From NCBI RefSeq assembly GCF_000002985.6, contig NC_003283.11, positions 10,478,001 to 10,542,000 of the forward strand: 64,000 bases of DNA. The letters run 5' to 3'. The notes under the pieces were generated by a model. That model saw only the letters and a list, made by a program, of their open reading frames with translations. It was not told the origin of the DNA and did no database searches. Positions 60,505-64,000 of this stretch are shown here, piece after piece. The DNA is from Caenorhabditis elegans (Eukaryota > Nematoda > Chromadorea > Rhabditida > Rhabditidae). Position numbers and translations under genes: made by a program. Numbering within the stretch: position 1 is the first letter of the stretch; each line of letters opens with the position of its first letter.

Positions 60505-60786
60505 GTTCCGGTAGCGATTAAGCAGACGAAAACATCCAACATCACCATGGAGAAGATGTTCCTTGATTGATGTCAAATGATGAGACAATTCTTGTCGTTC
60601 GGTAGCAGCCACTGTTGAACAGTCATGGAATTTGCTTCAGGTAGATCACTTGATATCTACGTCAAAAAGAGTATTCTGAGCATCTCCAAGAAGTTAGAGA
60701 TTATAATGCAAACAACCTGGGGGATCCAGTATCTTCACGATTTTCCAGCCATTTACAGAGGTATTGCAGCAAGAAATTTCTTATGG
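60505..60786 (+). pseudogene. Decayed non-receptor tyrosine kinase fragment (Fer/Fps-like)
   Basis: Plus-strand translation with stops gives VPVAIKQTK (the VAIK strand with its catalytic Lys), then ITMEKMFLD, a stop, CQMMRQFLSF, another stop, and an open stretch from 60624: MEFASGRSLDIYVKK, LEIIMQTTWGIQYLHDF, PAIYRGIAARNFLW and stop. The last part corresponds to the catalytic loop HRDIAARN, with His and the catalytic Asp replaced (YRGIAARN). These spacings match worm Fer-type kinases. Nearby sequence after 60786 (KILRFDNYSF, and PMPNRWQG near 61050) may be remnants of the DFG and P+1 regions. In-frame stops and the lost catalytic Asp mark it as non-functional. Confidence 0.68.
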
Positions 60787-61292
60787 TAGTGAAAATTTTG
60801 AGATTTGATAATTATTCGTTTGACTCGAGCAATGAAGAAAACTACAAAACTGATAATGAGGAACATTATTGATGATGTCTTTGGGAGTCTTGTTGGATTT
60901 AATAATATTATCCAAAAGTGGATAAAGTTGGTTTAGAAGTGACGCCGCTTTGATGAGCTTTATTTTGAGAAGATCAAAGAAGTATAATTTGATTTTGGTA
61001 ACACGTTTCATCAAAAAATGCAAGAAAAAAGTCACTATTTAACAAGTCAATCCCATGCCAAATCGGTGGCAAGGTTCGAAAGATGCTACCAGATTAGGAT
61101 GAGATTTACTCGTTTCAATGACTGAACCGAACTTACCACTATGTACTATTCTGAGCAGAAGTAAAGAAATGAACAAGTGAAGAATAAGAAAAAAGAAAGG
61201 AAGAAACATTCGTCACTGTCTTATGCGTCATGTTTTAGCATACAAGAGCGAAAGTACAGTCTCCTCCTTCTTTGCTCACTTCTTTAGTTGAT
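60787..61292. other. Region after the kinase relic
   Basis: About 500 bp. It may contain more decayed kinase sequence but no intact frame. A minus-strand open frame at 60781-61035 is Leu/Lys-rich and has no family resemblance. Confidence 0.3.
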
Positions 61293-61490
61293 ATGAGAAC
61301 GAACACACAAATAAGGTTCAATGCTAGGAATAAGGAATTGTTGAATCTGAGTCGGTCCAAAAGCGGTCATAACAGTGCCGCTCCTTGTTCAAATAGTACT
61401 TACAGCCCTCTTGATGACAGAGAAAAGGCGCATGTACACATTCAACGGATTAGCACACGTTTCCCGACGGGAATTCGAAAAATGTGCTGA
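61293..61490 (+). CDS. Small possible gene, unrecognised
   Basis: A 65-codon ATG frame (MRTNTQIRFNARNKELLNLS onward, ending GIRKMC) has mixed, worm-like codon use and higher GC than its surroundings. It is preceded by an acceptor-like CTTCTTTAG and followed at once by TGATAATAAATC, which supplies AATAAA. It could be a small protein or the terminal exon of a transcript. There is no domain, signal peptide or homologue that I recognise, so the call is weak. Confidence 0.3.
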   Translation: MRTNTQIRFNARNKELLNLSRSKSGHNSAAPCSNSTYSPLDDREKAHVHIQRISTRFPTGIRKMC

Positions 61491-62380
61491 TAATAAATCA
61501 TTCGTATTAATAGGTAACTTAATGAAATGAATTGAATTTCTGAAATTTCACGTTATAATAATAAAGGAATTTAATGAATTTTTAATGTTGAATTAATGAC
61601 AATAAGACAGCATTAAAAGACAATTTTCAATCTAAATATTCTCTCAACTTAAATTTCCCCACTTGAAAAACTTGCATTTTTCAGAGCTATCAACAAAACT
61701 ACAATTAGAACATAAAAAACGTTTTAAACAAACTTGTTTGATTTTGGATTAAAATACAAAAAACCCATTTTGGAAAGAATTTAATCAATTGATTCGGTTT
61801 TTTTCTATTTTGAATTTAAACATTCATTTAAAAAATTTTAGTACGTAAATATCTAAATATATCGGTTTTAAGGTACAGTAACTCGAGATCCACGTGCCGA
61901 GATGAAGACATGGCAGAAGTTCTGATCTTCAAACGTCTACATAATAACAACTCCGTTTACTCTTGTTGATGTCTTTTACATCAAAAAGACCAATTTTCAT
62001 CAATGATGATAGTGATAAGATACATTCCTAATGATCTGGAAACATAACTTTAATATTGTACTTCCAATTCATGAATTATCACACAAACTCCATTCTATCA
62101 TAGAAACGTGATCTTACACATTCTCGAATATATTTTTTGTGAATCATTTGAATGTATCTTCAGATGTCTGCAATGCATTTTTCTATTCCCAGATTGAAAG
62201 ACAATCTGGCTCCTTGTTGCACTACACCACAGATCGAAAAAGAAGAGAGCAGCAGTAGCAGTGATGAAAAATCGGTGTAACCGAAATACTTCCGTTGACG
62301 GTGTCTCGATTACAAAGATGCCATTTGGTCACGAAAACGTCGCCACTTTTTCCAGAAGACTTTTAAAGTGCTTCTGAGGA
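61491..62380. other. Upstream flank of the degenerin gene
   Basis: About 890 bp, very AT-rich up to about 61860, then somewhat GC-richer towards the start codon. It should contain the promoter of the plus-strand channel gene. Nothing else is identified. Confidence 0.45.
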
Positions 62381-62623
62381 ATGCCTCGAAAAAGAAGATC
62401 TGAAGACGTCGACGCTATGGTTATTGCAACTTCTCCTATCAAGGTAACAACTATATTTTATCTATTGTTAATTGTTTATTATGATTTTCCAGATAAAAGT
62501 TGAACAATTCATTGAAGAAACTTCAAGTATGGATGTATATATTCCAGCACTTGACAGATTTGCTGAGGATACGTCAATGCTAGGTTTCAGATATCTGCAC
62601 ACAAGATATAAAACATGGTTTCG
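62381..62623 (+). CDS. degt-1: DEG/ENaC sodium channel, 5' end only
   Basis: Two exons (62381-62443, 62493-62623) encode 64 residues plus two bases of the next codon, ending at a GTACGT donor; the rest lies beyond the window. The start is MPRKRRSEDVDAMVIATSP and the second exon ends FAEDTSMLGFRYLHTRYKTW. A Phe-x-x-x-Thr-Ser-x-x-Gly segment before Arg/Trp residues resembles the conserved cytosolic N-terminal motif of DEG/ENaC subunits (with the His-Gly pair as Leu-Gly here), just ahead of the first membrane helix. These channels form trimers permeable to sodium. The identity relies on this short stretch and remembered neighbourhood (F25D1.4), so it is provisional. The next intron exceeds 1.3 kb and contains the inverted repeat. 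Confidence 0.55.
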
Positions 62624-62962
62624 GTACGTTTATGGTTGTTACGTTAAGTAAATTGTGATTTTTGAAAACTTTTCATGATGTTAAATATTAATTTCGACTA
62701 TAAATTTATGATAACTTGAAATTTCGTTTTGGAGTAGGTGTGCCCGACAAATTTCAAAATATTTGGTGCTCGACCTATACGATCTTGTTTTCACATAAAA
62801 AACCAAACTCTATCAGTGCAATTTCTAAAAAAAATTTCAGAGGCGGCGACTGGTGACCGGCTTATGATCTTAAAGGGGGAGTAGAGTTTGTGGGGAAATA
62901 TATGTTTCTGACTCTAATTGTGCTCCTGATACCGAATATCGATGTGAAAAAAATTTAAAAAA

Positions 62963-64000
62963 TTTCCCTGATTTTATATTAATTTTTAAAATCCGCAAAT
63001 CCATTGGATGCCTATATGAGAGATTTCAAACGCAAGATTTTCCCGCCAGAGACGCCCCGCCCACGAAACCGTGCCGCACGTGTGGGTTTACGAGATTAAT
63101 TTTTTCCTTCTATTTTTATTTAATTTTATGCCGATTTTTTCCATTTTTTCGCTGTTTTATATCGAAAATGTTGTTATTTCGCGTTAATTTATGCCTTTTT
63201 ATTGATAAAAATCAACAAAATTCCATTGAAGTTCCATTTTCAGCACAACATCGACGGAAAACAAGGAAAATTACGGCGACACGACGTTTCTAGGAAAAGT
63301 GAGCATTTCATTTAAAAAACATTTTCAAAAAACAATGTAAAAGTGAAAAGCATTCCGTTCGCTAAAAAATTAGGCCTAAAACATCTTTAAAAAATCAACA
63401 GTTTGTCGATTTAGTCGGTAAATTCCAATTTTCATCCAAATACTCATCATATTTCCTTTACAAATCACAATAACGAAAGTTCTCCACATTAATACAAACA
63501 TTTAACATTCCAGATATCCGGAATACGTTGATTCGTAGTGCACCCAAGGACAAACTTCAATTTTTGTTTTTTTTTGTTATTTTTTTTCCCAGAAATGTGA
63601 TTTTTTATAAATTTTATTGAAAATAAATAGTTTTATAATATATATTTTATAATACACACGGAATAATGATACATTTATTGTCCATGGTTGCTTCCACCTC
63701 GTTTCGCGTCGATTTTGTGTTGAAAATGGAACTTCAATGGAATTTTGTTGATTTTTATCAATAAAAAAGCATAAATTAACGCTAAATAACAACATTTTCG
63801 ATATAAAACAGCGAAAAAATGGAAAAAATCGGCATAAAATTAAATAAAAATAGAAGGAAAAAATTAATCTCGTAAACCCACACGTGCGGCACGGTTTCGT
63901 GGGCGGGGCGTCTCTGGCGGGAAAATCTTGCGTTTGAAATCTCTCATATAGGCATCCAATGGATTTGCGGATTTTAAAAATTAATATAAAATCAGGGAAA
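62963..64000. repeat. Long inverted repeat, cut by the window end
   Basis: The left arm (62963 to about 63255, starting TTTCCCTGATTTTATATTAA) and right arm (about 63711 to 64000, ending with the reverse complement) match nearly base for base for about 290 bp around a 455-bp spacer. The arms contain GCCGCACGTGTGGGTTTACG and GACGCCCCGCCCACGAAACC. The right end is not reached, so the full arm length and any target duplication are unknown. The sequence before the left arm (GGCGGCGACTGGTGACCGGC near 62843) may belong to the same element. It is probably a non-autonomous transposon within the degenerin intron. Confidence 0.8.

Noticed and set aside
60364-60612. Minus-strand 82-codon frame starting MAATERQELSHH
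   Set aside because: It is antisense to the kinase relic, whose plus-strand motifs are far more convincing.

Overview
The window looks like nematode nuclear DNA: AT-rich, with compact introns, TTTTCAG-type acceptors, GTAAGT/GTGAGT donors, closely spaced genes on both strands and worm-specific families (GT92, MSP domain, DMSR-type receptors). From remembered gene neighbourhoods (CRP-1-type GTPase, NCKX exchanger, aquaporin, UGT, class IV HDAC, exportin-7, IL-17-like cytokine, PPM1A phosphatase, degenerin) I infer Caenorhabditis elegans chromosome V, around clones Y32F6B, C35A5 and F25D1. I could not run a search, so locus and symbols are memory-based; family calls rest on residues read here. 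All gene models are hand-spliced and, except where stated, stay in frame from ATG to stop.

Layout, left to right: Rho-family GTPase crp-1 (+, 766-2752); an organic-anion transporter with a Kazal-like loop (-, 3214-6681); an NCKX-type Na/Ca(K) exchanger (-, 8473-12048); an aquaporin with two NPV boxes (+, 13782-15208); a UDP-glucuronosyltransferase whose first intron is a transposon nest (+, 15416-18405); an MSP-domain protein with a basic/proline tail (+, 19085-21324); an SLC17-like transporter (-, 21486-23395); a secreted 8-cysteine protein (-, 24216-25027); a secreted Asn-rich/Cys-rich protein with two possible 3' ends (+, 26236-27289); a GT92 glycosyltransferase (+, 27912-29829); an unrecognised glycosylated secreted protein (+, 31137-32451); and a DMSR-like peptide GPCR (-, 32684-36008).

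After an apparently gene-free stretch of about 8 kb (36009-44150) come exportin-7 (-, 44151-47870) and hda-11 (+, 48310-50396), head-to-head over about 440 bp; an IL-17-like cytokine (+, 50764-52455); an SLC2-like transporter with a suspect C terminus (-, 53098-54915); PP2C phosphatase ppm-1.A with alternative N termini (-, 55382-57984); a gene-poor stretch holding a hAT-type MITE and a decayed tyrosine-kinase fragment; and the 5' end of a DEG/ENaC channel (+, 62381 onward) whose intron carries a long inverted repeat cut by the window edge.

The genes do not form one pathway. Themes are membrane transport (OATP, NCKX, aquaporin, two MFS carriers), detoxification (UGT, OATP), secreted or signalling proteins (IL-17-like, GPCR, Cys-rich proteins) and conserved housekeeping genes. 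I found no CRISPR array, rRNA or tRNA and no evidence for a new multigene system. The most unusual items are the Thr12 P-loop of the GTPase, the Asn/Cys-rich protein with an intronic poly(A) signal, the transposon-filled UGT intron, the MITE with an exact 8-bp target duplication and the kinase relic.
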